Shown piece after piece: positions 1-7,610 of a stretch of DNA of 21,223 nucleotides (position 1 is its first letter; every line of letters begins with the position of its first letter). The notes under the pieces were generated by a model that worked only from the letters and a program-made list of their open reading frames with translations, did no database searches and had not been told where the DNA came from. The stretch is taken from the NCBI GenBank assembly GCA_036505615.1, contig DASXTB010000074.1, forward strand, positions 1-21,223. Direction: 5' to 3'. Both the position numbers and the translations under genes were made by a program. The stretch is from DASXTB01 sp036505615 (lineage in GTDB: Bacteria > Acidobacteriota > UBA6911 > JACQSX01).

Positions 1-9
1 GTGAATTTG

Positions 10-150
10 GGGAGAGGGGAGTGGGAGAGTGGGAGAGTGGGGGAGTGGGAGAGCGGGGGAGTGGGGGAGTGGGTGGGTGGAAGGGCTGGGGAGCGGGGGA
101 GTGAGAGAGTGGGTGAGCGGGAGAGCGGATGAGTGGGGGAGTGGGGGAGT
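10..150. repeat. Octamer tandem array, G-rich arm of a large inverted pair
   Basis: Degenerate tandem copies of an 8-nt unit close to GTGGGAGA, with variants GTGGGGGA and GCGGGGGA. It may continue beyond the left edge of the window. The reverse-complement array lies at 227-394, so the two arms could pair into a hairpin or cruciform over a spacer of about 76 bp. Open frames across it only read the repeat and are not genes. Confidence 0.9.
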
Positions 151-226
151 TAGAGAATAGGGTTAACTGAATGACGGGAGGCTTAGAGCGTTGCGAGAAG
201 TCGATCTACTTAACGGCTCTGCGTGT

Positions 227-394
227 CACCCACTCTCCCGCTCCCCAGCTCTTCCACTCACCCACTCTCCCGCTCTCCCACTCGCCCGCTCCCCAGCCCT
301 TCCACCCACCCACTCTCCCGCTCTCCCACTCCCCCGCTCTCCCGCTCTCCCTCTCACCCACTCTCCCACTCACCCGCTCTCCCACTCTCCCATC
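227..394. repeat. Octamer tandem array, C-rich arm of the same inverted pair
   Basis: Tandem units close to TCTCCCAC and GCTCTCCC, the reverse complement of the array at 10-150. All three forward frames are open and give Ser/Pro/His/Leu-rich peptides with an 8-residue period, which is what an 8-nt stop-free repeat produces. The array ends about 30 bp before the start of the next gene. Confidence 0.9.
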
Positions 395-425
395 CTGGGC
401 ACTCTAGGAGCGACGGCGCGAATAC

Positions 426-1586
426 ATGAATACGACTCCACATAGGCGCAGCTTCGTCGTCCTCGGGGGCGTGGGCGCCATCGGGCGAGTGGCGGTTCGC
501 GATCTTTTTGAATCCCACAAGCACAATCACATCCTGATTGCAGACTTCGACGAAAAGAAGGCGCAAGCGTACGCCGGATCTTTCCGCAGCGGACGCGTCC
601 AAGCCGCTTTTGCTGATGCCAGAAAGCCACACGATTTGGCCAAGCTCCTGAGCAGCTCCTCTGTGGTTGTCAACTGCACGCAGCATGACTTCAACCTCCA
701 TGTGATGAAGGCTGCGCTGATCGCAAGAATTCATTACGTAGACCTGGGGGGGCTTTTCCACTGGACCCGCAGACAGCTCAAGCTGAATCATCAATTCAAA
801 GATGCAGGACTGACGGCGCTCCTCGGAATGGGTTGCGCGCCTGGGATCACCAATGTTATGGCGCGATATGCTTCCGGCGGGCTGCGCAACTTACAGTCGA
901 TCAAGATCCGCGTTGGCTCGATCGACTGCAATGCCAAGCCGGGCGCTTTCTATTTTCCTTACTCGGCACAAACGGTAGTTGAGGAATTGACCTTGGCACC
1001 TTGGATATTCCAGGAGGGAAAATTCCGCCGCATCCGGCCACGCACCGGATGGGAACTGGTGGCGTTCCCGGCTCCTGTGGGAGAAGTGTGGACCGTGCGA
1101 ACACGCCACAGCGAAATCGCTACACTTCCGCCGAGTTTCCGCGCGAAAAACCTCAGGCACTGTGATTTCAAGGTGAGCTTCGATCGCCACTTTGTTAAGG
1201 AATTAGTCAGGCGGCTGCGCTCAGGATGGAGCGTCAAGCAACTTGCGGCATTACCGGCTCCCAGGGCCGAACCGAACGATTACGAGGTCGCGCGGGTGAT
1301 CGTCACCGGCCGGCAGGATTCAAACTCGGAGCGCTGCATGGTGACAATGGACTGCTGCGCCAGCGCAAATGCGGATTGGCATGCCAGCGCCGGAGACGTG
1401 GATACAGGCCGCCCCTTATCGGTAGCAGCGCAGATGATCGCCACCGGGACAGTCGCGCAGCGCGGCGTACTGCCGCCCGAGAGTGCCGTGCCCGCGGAAG
1501 ATTTTTTCGACGAGATGAAGCGACGGGGATTAAAATTTTCCTTGCATCATAGCAGCCATCTGCGGATCCGGCCTGGAGAGAAATAA
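426..1586 (+). CDS. Saccharopine dehydrogenase-like NAD(P)-binding oxidoreductase
   Basis: 386 residues. The N-terminus carries a Rossmann dinucleotide-binding loop (VVLGGVGAIGR, residues 11-21, GxGxxG at 15-20), followed by a pattern typical of the saccharopine dehydrogenase/lysine dehydrogenase superfamily: an acidic residue after beta-2 (IADFDEKKA), an 'SSSVVVNCT' stretch and the loop GMGCAPGITNVMARY near residues 138-152. The C-terminal half matches the catalytic/dimerisation domain only in general layout. Relatives include lysine 6-dehydrogenase, saccharopine dehydrogenase and carboxynorspermidine synthase; the substrate cannot be told from the sequence. A possible Shine-Dalgarno AGGAG at 406-410 is 15 nt from the ATG, which is long, so the start is moderately certain. 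It stands alone, directly downstream of the octamer array, with no lysine or polyamine genes nearby. Confidence 0.8.
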   Translation: MNTTPHRRSFVVLGGVGAIGRVAVRDLFESHKHNHILIADFDEKKAQAYAGSFRSGRVQAAFADARKPHDLAKLLSSSSVVVNCTQHDFNLHVMKAALIARIHYVDLGGLFHWTRRQLKLNHQFKDAGLTALLGMGCAPGITNVMARYASGGLRNLQSIKIRVGSIDCNAKPGAFYFPYSAQTVVEELTLAPWIFQEGKFRRIRPRTGWELVAFPAPVGEVWTVRTRHSEIATLPPSFRAKNLRHCDFKVSFDRHFVKELVRRLRSGWSVKQLAALPAPRAEPNDYEVARVIVTGRQDSNSERCMVTMDCCASANADWHASAGDVDTGRPLSVAAQMIATGTVAQRGVLPPESAVPAEDFFDEMKRRGLKFSLHHSSHLRIRPGEK

Positions 1587-1737
1587 GCCACTGGGGACAC
1601 TGGGAACACGGGGATTAAGAAGGTCCCATTAAATTGTCACCAGCTGTCGTTAGACGGGATGGGATTTATCTCCCAGTGTTCCCCGTGGTTCAGAAGTACC
1701 CAAGGCGGTCGCAGGTTGAAGGTCAGCGCAACCGAAG

Positions 1738-1938
1738 GGACGCACGGCCGTGCGTCCAGGCAAGGTCGATGATTGATTGACCAACGGCCTGGCTGCCCTG
1801 ATGATGCGTAAGGCCGACCTTTGACGGGCCGTGAGAGGCCGCTTACAGCGGCCTTTCCCAAAGTATTTCAGCCCCGGCCTTCCCAGGCCGGGGTTCTAAG
1901 CGCCAGCATCATTTTCAAGGCCGTTTCAACGGCGGCCT
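1738..1938. repeat. Hairpin-rich intergenic region (1587-2051)
   Basis: The 465-bp gap before the peptidase gene holds no convincing gene. It contains a perfect 20-bp palindrome at 1738-1757, an 8-bp stem AGGCCGCT/AGCGGCCT at 1836-1854, a 9-bp stem CCCCGGCCT/AGGCCGGGG with a 4-nt loop at 1872-1893, and an imperfect GGCCGTTTCAACGGC stem near 1919-1938. None is followed by a T tract, so none is a classical terminator. A GGCCGCT/AGCGGCC stem recurs at 9024-9039, suggesting a dispersed repeat family. Confidence 0.7.
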
Positions 1939-1968
1939 AGCTCTTATGACGCATATCGCATTGCCTAA

Positions 1969-1982
1969 TTGACCCAGGTCAA
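1969..1982. promoter_or_regulatory. Palindrome upstream of the peptidase gene
   Basis: TTGACC-CA-GGTCAA is a perfect 6-bp inverted repeat with a 2-bp centre. It lies about 20 bp upstream of TACAAT (2002-2007), which resembles a -10 box. No well-spaced -35 is visible for that -10. The palindrome could be an operator, but the regulator is unknown. Confidence 0.3.
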
Positions 1983-2051
1983 ACTGGCACTGTTTCTCTG
2001 TTACAATCCATTGGACTTTGGGTTCACGTGCGAACTTTAGGGAGATCTACC

Positions 2052-4262
2052 ATGCGACGATGTATCGTTCTGCTGATTCTGTTCCTTCTCACTCCATTCA
2101 CCGCCGCGCAGAAAAAGGCTCTCTCATTGAATGACATTTTCGTGGAAGGCGGCACGCCCGGCCCTCTCCCTCAGGAAGGAAAGTGGAGCCCTGACGGGAA
2201 GGCTTACAGCTACATTCTGCGCTCGCCCGATGGCTCGAAGGGCGATCTTTGGGCGCTCAATCCGGTGACCGGCGCAACCCGGATTCTCATTGACAACGCG
2301 GTGCTCTCACAGCTCAATCCGAATATCGATAAAACCATCAAGGACGAGCGCGAAAAGGAACGCCTCACGCGTTATTCCGTGGCTGGATACATCTGGAGTC
2401 CCGACTCGCGGCACATTCTCTTTACCAGTTCCGGACATCTGTACTTGTACGATTTAGACAGCAAAGCGGCGCGTTCGTTTCTTCCTGATCTCGGAGGAGT
2501 GAAGGATCCCAAGTTCTCTCCCGACGGAAAATGGATTTCTTTTGTGAAGGACTTCGACATTTGGATCGCACCGGCGGCCGGCGGCAAGCCCCGGCAACTG
2601 ACAAAGGGCGGCAGCAAGAATGTTCTCAATGGCGACCTGGATTGGGTTTATCCCGAAGAGTTGGATGTACGGACCGGATACCACTGGTCGCCCGACAGCC
2701 GCCACATTGTGTTTCTGCAACTGGACCAGACAGATGTGGGAGAAACTCCGATCGTCGATTTCATCCCGAAACCGCACGCCATAGTGGAGATGCAGAAGTA
2801 TCCCAAAGCGGGGGGCAAGAATCCGAAACCACGGGTAGGATTGGTGGACCTGGATGGAAAACAATCCTGGGTCGATGTCGCAGCCGAATACATTCCCCGC
2901 ATCGAATGGGCGGATGCAAAAACGGTCGCCCTGCAGTTGCTTAATCGCCACCAGAACGAACTGGAACTGGTGCTTTTCAGCATCGAACCCAGGACACTGC
3001 AGCGCGTTTTGAAAGAGAGGGAAAAGGAGTGGGTTAACGTAAAGGACGATCTTCGCTTTCTATCCGGCGAGAAGATCCTCTGGGGCAGCGAACGCGACGG
3101 CTTTAACCATCTTTACATTTATCGCCGCGATGGAAAGCTGGTGCGACAGGTGACTAAAGGCAACTGGGAGGTTACTGCGCTCAATTCGGTGGACGACCCG
3201 AACGGCTGGATTTACTTCACCGCGAGCGAAAAATCTCCCATCGAGCGTCATGCCTACAGAATTCACCTCGACGGATCGGGCATGCAGCGCCTCAGTCAAG
3301 ATAACGCCAGCCATTCGGTGAGCATGGATCCAACCAACTCCTACTATATCAACACGGTCTCGGCGTTGCTGATGCCGCCTCAGTACTCCTGCGTAAAGGT
3401 TTCTGATTCCTCTTCAACGGTGTTTTTCAAGCCCAAGGCACTGGACGACTTCGACCTGATTACGCCGGAAATTGTAGATTTGAAGGCAGACGGCGGAGCG
3501 CCGATACGACTGATGATTTTAAAACCCCCTCAGGCTGCAGAAACCTCCCCGCCAGGCCCCTCTGCGACGGCAACTGAGAGAAAATTTCCGGTTCTTGTTT
3601 ACATCTACGGCGGCCCTCACGCTCCCGTGATCAATAATGCTTACAGTGGCGAACGCTTCCTCTGGCATCAGTGGATGGCCCATCGCGGCTACGCGGTCGC
3701 TTACATTGACGACCGCACTTCGGCCATTCCAGGACACAGGTATGAGACCGCGTTATACAAGAAGTTTGGATTCACTGAACTGAAAGACCACCGTGAGTCG
3801 GTGAAATATCTAAAATCGCTTCCCTATGTCGACGGCGATCGAGTCGGACTTTGGGGTTGGAGCGGCGGCGGATACACTACTTGTTTCAACATGTGCAATG
3901 CAGGCGATCTTTTCAAAGTAGGAGTTGCGGTGGCGCCTTTGACGGACTTTGAGGATTACGACACTATATGGACCGAACGCTATATGGGGCTTCCTCAGGA
4001 AAACAAGAAAGCATACGAAGAATCTTCAGCTCCCACGCATGCGGCAAAACTTGCGGGCAAGTTGCTGCTCATTCACGGCACGTCCGACGACAACGTGCAC
4101 ATTCAAAACAGCATTCAAATGGCACAGAAACTAATTGATGCGGGAAAGATTTTTGACATCTTTCTTTATCCGCGCAAGACCCACAGCATCTCAGGGACAG
4201 CCACACGCCGGCATCTGTATCAGAAGATCACCGACTACTTCGACCAGTACCTGCGGCGTTAA
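2052..4262 (+). CDS. Dipeptidyl peptidase IV-like S9B serine peptidase, exported
   Basis: 736 residues from the ATG at 2052, preceded by AGGGAGA (2039-2045). A GTG 24 nt upstream is in frame but lacks a ribosome site and would bury the signal peptide. Residues 1-20 (MRRCIVLLILFLLTPFTAAQ) are a Sec signal peptide. The beta-propeller region has several WSPDG/WSPDS repeats and the S9B double-glutamate motif, here DWVYPEEL (residues 197-204; Glu202 and Glu203 should bind the substrate amino terminus). The alpha/beta hydrolase domain has the nucleophile motif GWSGGGY (Ser604), Asp679 in HGTSDDNVH and His711 in YPRKTHS, a complete catalytic triad. It should remove N-terminal Xaa-Pro or Xaa-Ala dipeptides from peptides in the periplasm. 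It is followed after 52 bp by a lipoprotein gene on the same strand. Confidence 0.95.
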   Translation: MRRCIVLLILFLLTPFTAAQKKALSLNDIFVEGGTPGPLPQEGKWSPDGKAYSYILRSPDGSKGDLWALNPVTGATRILIDNAVLSQLNPNIDKTIKDEREKERLTRYSVAGYIWSPDSRHILFTSSGHLYLYDLDSKAARSFLPDLGGVKDPKFSPDGKWISFVKDFDIWIAPAAGGKPRQLTKGGSKNVLNGDLDWVYPEELDVRTGYHWSPDSRHIVFLQLDQTDVGETPIVDFIPKPHAIVEMQKYPKAGGKNPKPRVGLVDLDGKQSWVDVAAEYIPRIEWADAKTVALQLLNRHQNELELVLFSIEPRTLQRVLKEREKEWVNVKDDLRFLSGEKILWGSERDGFNHLYIYRRDGKLVRQVTKGNWEVTALNSVDDPNGWIYFTASEKSPIERHAYRIHLDGSGMQRLSQDNASHSVSMDPTNSYYINTVSALLMPPQYSCVKVSDSSSTVFFKPKALDDFDLITPEIVDLKADGGAPIRLMILKPPQAAETSPPGPSATATERKFPVLVYIYGGPHAPVINNAYSGERFLWHQWMAHRGYAVAYIDDRTSAIPGHRYETALYKKFGFTELKDHRESVKYLKSLPYVDGDRVGLWGWSGGGYTTCFNMCNAGDLFKVGVAVAPLTDFEDYDTIWTERYMGLPQENKKAYEESSAPTHAAKLAGKLLLIHGTSDDNVHIQNSIQMAQKLIDAGKIFDIFLYPRKTHSISGTATRRHLYQKITDYFDQYLRR

Positions 4263-4314
4263 CTTTCCAGATTTCTAAGGAGGGCCGCCGAACAACTGAA
4301 AAAGGAGAGTCACC

Positions 4315-4782
4315 ATGCGCGTTACTGGGAATTTTTTGACTTTTGCCGCTGGGCTGGTCATGAGCGCATGCATTCCGTCTTTGCATCCGCTGTATGTGCA
4401 ACGCGATCTCGTTCTAGCGCCTGAGTTAGAGGGCACTTGGGTTGAAGCGGTGGGTGAAGACACCTGGACATTTCAAAAAGGTGCAGGCAACGACTACAAG
4501 TTAATCCATAAGGAGAAAGGAGAGCCCGGAAATTTTGACGTGCACATGGTGCGATTGGGGAAGTTCTTGTTCCTCGACATTTACCCACAGCCACCGGACG
4601 TCAAGAATGATTTCTACAGAGGCCATCTGATTCGTTGCCATAGCCTGTGGCGCCTTTCTAAGATATTGGCTCGTTTCATCCTCAAAGCACCAACCCCATT
4701 GTCACCGATTGCGCCGGCCAAACTAGTTGACACAATGACCGCCCAGGAATTGAGCATGATTTCAGGGCTCAAAACGGCGTAA
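4315..4782 (+). CDS. Small predicted lipoprotein
   Basis: 155 residues, with a clear ribosome site AAGGAG a few bases before the ATG. Residues 1-19 form a lipoprotein signal ending in LVMSAC, so Cys19 should be lipidated; the mature protein starts with an SLHPLY stretch and then an ELEGTW motif. From memory, this opening is shared by small acidobacterial lipoproteins of unknown function. The second half, after about residue 105, is unlike the hydrophobic, aromatic pattern of the first half, so the C-terminus may be divergent or rearranged; neither alternative forward frame extends the similarity. It is 52 bp from the peptidase gene and 13 bp from the next small gene, so the three probably share a transcript. 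Confidence 0.7.
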   Translation: MRVTGNFLTFAAGLVMSACIPSLHPLYVQRDLVLAPELEGTWVEAVGEDTWTFQKGAGNDYKLIHKEKGEPGNFDVHMVRLGKFLFLDIYPQPPDVKNDFYRGHLIRCHSLWRLSKILARFILKAPTPLSPIAPAKLVDTMTAQELSMISGLKTA

Positions 4783-4795
4783 AATGTAGGAATCT

Positions 4796-5014
4796 ATGGC
4801 AAGACAGAACCGAAACGGCCAGCTCGAAGCAGCCGTCGCAACTCTGATTAACAACCAGGCGATGTTTCTGGCGGCGCAGGCGCGGACGGACGAGCGATTT
4901 GCCCGGATTGAGGACGAGCTTTCTCAAATTCGGGCAATTCTCCTCCGACACGAGCGCGCTTTGAACGAACTGCCTGAAGCGATTCGGCAGAAAGTGGGAT
5001 TCAAAAACAAGTAG
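4796..5014 (+). CDS. Small coiled-coil protein, function unknown
   Basis: 72 residues. A GTAGGAA ribosome site ends 4 nt before the ATG. After a short basic start the protein is almost entirely helical, with heptad-like hydrophobic spacing (AAVATLINNQAMFLAAQA, then FARIEDELSQIRAILLRHE), and it ends in ELPEAIRQKVGF. It has no cysteines, membrane segment or signal peptide. Coiled-coil proteins of this kind, ending in 'LPEAIRxKIGF', are familiar small hypotheticals in Acidobacteriota; that is recollection, not a search result. It starts 13 bp after the lipoprotein stop. Confidence 0.7.
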   Translation: MARQNRNGQLEAAVATLINNQAMFLAAQARTDERFARIEDELSQIRAILLRHERALNELPEAIRQKVGFKNK

Positions 5015-5208
5015 TTAAGAAGGCGTCCCACAAAGGAAATGCTATTTTTCGTTACTAACTCAAAAGCGGCGCCCCTTTTCCACCAGTTCTCGGATCGAGA
5101 ATCCACGCAACGATTCCGGTTTCACCCTCCAGCAAAAAAGATCCAAAAAAACTTGTCAGGCAGATGCACGAGTTGCGTAAAGGAAATAGCTGGCCAATCG
5201 CCACTCCA

Positions 5209-5368
5209 TGCACCCTCAGAGCCGCGGCCGGAAGGGTGCGGCGCGGCAATCTAAGTTATCCGCATAATCTCGTAACTGAAAATATCTAGCCTGCTTGGGA
5301 ACGGCGGGGTTGCCACAGCCGGTTAATCTGGTGCGCCGCGCCCTTCCGGCCGCGGCTCCGTGGGTGCA
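5209..5368. repeat. Inverted repeat with arms of about 36-40 bp (gap 5015-5392)
   Basis: The left arm, 5209-5248, and the right arm, 5332-5368, are reverse complements over 36 positions with three mismatches. Both include the core GCCGCGGCCGGAAGGG. The spacer is 83 bp. The repeat fills the gap between two convergent transcription units (stops at 5014 and 5393), so transcripts from either side would fold into the same long stem. The rest of the 378-bp gap shows no gene. The layout fits a bidirectional terminator or a small non-autonomous repeat element. Confidence 0.8.
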
Positions 5369-5392
5369 TACAATACCGTGGTCGGCTGGCGG

Positions 5393-6682
5393 TCAAAGTA
5401 CATCCATGAATGAGCTGACAGAAAACACAGCGCGGCCGATGCCTGGATCGCCGTAGCCCGGCGGAACCGGCAGCTTATATCTGCGGTGAAGATTGCGGTA
5501 AGTCTGCAGCAGCTTGACATGGTATTCGAGCGGTGCGCCCCCTTGAGTTCTGCCCAGCGCGCTGAGCGGCTCGGGACACCAGGTGGTAAACCGGGGACAA
5601 ACCCCCTGAGACATGAAGAAAGCCAGGCCTTCCGCTGTGGAAGCAATCGCCTCATCCACGCCGGTAAAACCATGGGGCTTGGACATCTCAATTCCGGCGA
5701 CAAAGTTCGGGATTACATGGCTGGGCCCGAAAATTTCCGCAGCATCCAAAATGCGGCGTATCCACTGATCACGTCCGATGTAGCGGTCTTTGCCGGCGCA
5801 AATGATGGAGAACAGGCGGCGGTCCCAGATCTCGTAATTGGGATGGTAGATCTGTACTCCAGCATCTTTGAATTTTCTCACTTCATCCTTGGGCAGCGCC
5901 TGCACTACAACCTTGCCAATCCACCGTCCAGGGAATTTTTTCTCAATTGCGTAGGGGTATTGAACATAAAAATCCGATTCTGCCTTGCCGCGCAACTTTG
6001 ACGTGATGCTTCCGCCGGTGACTGTGTAAGCGCGGCTTGCCGAATCCGTGTCGTCGACGATGGTCAGCGCCTCCAAAATTTCGTCTACCGATTTGATCGA
6101 GGTGTAAGGCCGACCCGAAGCTTTCTGCTGCCGGTAATTCTCATTGATATCGCAGAACTGGCATTCCTCCTTGGCGCCGAAATACTGGCATTGACGAAAA
6201 ACCGTCAAGTAGAGGAGGTAGCCCCATTCGATAGTGGGAGCGATATCGGTTATCGGTTTTCCATTGCTCAGCGTTCGTCTGTAGTATTCGGGGACCTCCT
6301 GGAAGCGGATATCACAGATCGCTTCGCCTTCCAGCAGCAACTGCACCCTTCCGTCACAAACGACCGCCTGATAAGGAGACGCCGGATTGACGCGAACCGA
6401 CAGGATCGTAGGACGGAAGCGCTGAGGCCCGTTTTCCAGAAGAATCTCCTCGGGAACGCGCAGGTTTTCCCGCTGCTTCATTTCAGAAATGGGGACCAGA
6501 TCGAAGGAGAAAATAAAATAAGCCTTAGGCTTGAAACCCGACGCTACGCGAAGCGCATCTTCCGAAAAGGAAACGCCGGTCCGCAGCAGGTCCTCCTTAT
6601 AGAAAACTTCAAGCGGAAGATCAGGAAGGAGCGATTGAAGTCGCTCGATCTCCTGCCGCGCGCCGGTAGCCGTCGTATGCAT
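5393..6682 (-). CDS. Radical SAM superfamily protein with unusual CX8CX2C motif
   Basis: 429 residues. The cluster-binding cysteines appear to be Cys165, Cys174 and Cys177 in CQYFGAKEECQFC: the spacing is CX8CX2C rather than the usual CX3CX2C. A glycine-rich strand end, TVTGGS (residues 220-225), sits where radical SAM enzymes have the SAM-amino-group 'GGE' motif. A 150-residue N-terminal region precedes the barrel. Cys295, Cys362 and Cys369 (the last pair in CPRFTTWC) lie in the C-terminal part and could hold a further metal site. It should cleave S-adenosylmethionine with a [4Fe-4S] cluster; the substrate is unknown. It is the last gene of a three-gene minus-strand operon. No strong Shine-Dalgarno precedes the ATG; the 27-bp gap to the upstream gene holds a heptamer array. 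Confidence 0.8.
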   Translation of the reverse strand: MHTTATGARQEIERLQSLLPDLPLEVFYKEDLLRTGVSFSEDALRVASGFKPKAYFIFSFDLVPISEMKQRENLRVPEEILLENGPQRFRPTILSVRVNPASPYQAVVCDGRVQLLLEGEAICDIRFQEVPEYYRRTLSNGKPITDIAPTIEWGYLLYLTVFRQCQYFGAKEECQFCDINENYRQQKASGRPYTSIKSVDEILEALTIVDDTDSASRAYTVTGGSITSKLRGKAESDFYVQYPYAIEKKFPGRWIGKVVVQALPKDEVRKFKDAGVQIYHPNYEIWDRRLFSIICAGKDRYIGRDQWIRRILDAAEIFGPSHVIPNFVAGIEMSKPHGFTGVDEAIASTAEGLAFFMSQGVCPRFTTWCPEPLSALGRTQGGAPLEYHVKLLQTYRNLHRRYKLPVPPGYGDPGIGRAVFSVSSFMDVL

Positions 6683-6690
6683 GCACGTTA

Positions 6691-6728
6691 AGGTTACAGG
6701 TTTTAAGTTTCAGGTTTCAAGTTTCAAG
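6691..6728. repeat. Short heptamer array at a gene junction
   Basis: About five degenerate copies of a 7-nt unit, AGTTTCA or GGTTTCA. No reverse-complement partner is near. It provides the last five residues (LKLET) and the TGA of the membrane-protein gene and most of the leader of the radical SAM gene, so it is transcribed within the operon. Confidence 0.75.
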
Positions 6729-7171
6729 GGCGTTCCATGGATCTTGGCGCTCAACCAGAACAGCACACAGCAGATCAGCCAGATCATCCATGGCTCCCAC
6801 GTCACGCCGCCAACGACGTGGCCTGCCAGATGGATCCAGAGGGGCGTGCCGAACGAGTATTCCGGGGCATGGAAGATGTTGGACCGGCCGCTCAGCCCGG
6901 CCAGCGACAGCCCGACGACCTCGACCGCCATGTAAGGGATGGTGATGAAATAGCTGAAGATAAACAGGTCCCAATAAGACCACCCGTGGCGGGCACACCA
7001 GATTGACAAATAAACAGAGCCGGCGGCCATCACGGCGGTCATGCTCGCAAATCTCACCTGTTGATTGGGAAGCCCCAGCGTGGTGAGCACAATTCGAACT
7101 GCTCCCACACAGATAATGGCTACTACCCACCATTTCGCCTGCTCGAAGTAATTTTCCAACGGCCGCTTCAT
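6710..7171 (-). CDS. Four-helix integral membrane protein, function unknown
   Basis: 153 residues. Hydrophobic segments at about 13-33, 39-58, 68-96 and 112-141 predict four transmembrane helices with short loops. The last loop has 'FGTPLWIHLAGHVVGGVTWEPW', containing a membrane-embedded histidine and glutamate. No family is recognised. The gene starts 5 bp after the zinc-ribbon gene and ends 27 bp before the radical SAM gene, so all three are probably co-transcribed. The final residues LKLET come from the heptamer array at 6691-6728, so the native C-terminus has probably been altered slightly. Confidence 0.7.
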   Translation of the reverse strand: MKRPLENYFEQAKWWVVAIICVGAVRIVLTTLGLPNQQVRFASMTAVMAAGSVYLSIWCARHGWSYWDLFIFSYFITIPYMAVEVVGLSLAGLSGRSNIFHAPEYSFGTPLWIHLAGHVVGGVTWEPWMIWLICCVLFWLSAKIHGTPLKLET

Positions 7172-7176
7172 CAGCT

Positions 7177-7449
7177 TTACAACAAGACCACCGACTGATG
7201 GCTCGGAATTTCAAAGGCTCTTCGGCAGCGGGGATTTCTGCACGAAACCTTGTCGTCGACGCGGACCATGTGGGACCGCGCCTTTTGAAAGCGCATCTCG
7301 TCGTCGCGGGAAACTCGCGAGGAAAGGTTGCTTTTCTTGACGCGTTTTCGCCAGCGAATCTGATACTCGTCGGACTGCCGGCAAAACGGGCAGGTCATCT
7401 TCAGTGGTTTCAGTTCTTCCGTTTCATTGTAGAATTCACGCTCGTCCAT
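7177..7449 (-). CDS. Small zinc-ribbon protein
   Basis: 90 residues from the ATG at 7449. The frame is open further upstream to 7566, but that part translates a 20-bp inverted repeat and is unlikely to be coding. Two cysteine pairs are visible: Cys20-x2-Cys23 (CPFC) and Cys70-x4-Cys75 (CRNPRC), separated by a basic, helical stretch. This resembles a four-cysteine zinc ribbon with a long insert. The acidic N-terminus MDEREFYNETEE and the spacing look like a conserved small acidobacterial protein, though I cannot name a family. It is the first gene of the operon with the membrane protein and the radical SAM enzyme. Confidence 0.7.
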   Translation of the reverse strand: MDEREFYNETEELKPLKMTCPFCRQSDEYQIRWRKRVKKSNLSSRVSRDDEMRFQKARSHMVRVDDKVSCRNPRCRRAFEIPSHQSVVLL

Positions 7450-7467
7450 ATTCAGATCGACAGGGCA

Positions 7468-7531
7468 GCAAGTCAACAGGTCAGCAGGTACTGAATCGGC
7501 AGATTCGCGAACTGCTGACCTTTTGACTTGC
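7468..7531. repeat. 20-bp inverted repeat between divergent genes
   Basis: The arms 7468-7487 and 7512-7531 are complementary at 19 of 20 positions, around a 24-bp spacer. Each arm looks like degenerate 7-nt units (AGTCAAC, AGGTCAG). It lies between the zinc-ribbon operon (start 7449, minus) and the nuclease gene (start 7611, plus), so it may act in both leaders or as an operator. Confidence 0.8.
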
Positions 7532-7610
7532 GACTGTAACTCATACCGCCTTCGATGAACAAACAAAACCTTTTGAGCCGATCCATCGACCGTGATTTGA
7601 TGGCTGTCCC

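Noticed and set aside
171..445. Three overlapping plus-strand frames rich in Ser, Pro, His and Leu
   Set aside because: They only translate the octamer array; all phases give the same periodic peptide and there is no ribosome site.
1984..2007. Sigma-54 promoter starting at TGGCAC upstream of the peptidase gene
   Set aside because: The -12 element expected after 5 bp (TTGC) reads CTCT; the match is not adequate.
2454..2951. Minus-strand frame of 165 residues within the peptidase gene
   Set aside because: Shadow of the DPP-IV-like coding sequence.
5486..6691. Plus-strand frames of 171 and 166 residues opposite the radical SAM gene
   Set aside because: Antisense shadows of a gene with clear family motifs; they show no motifs of their own.
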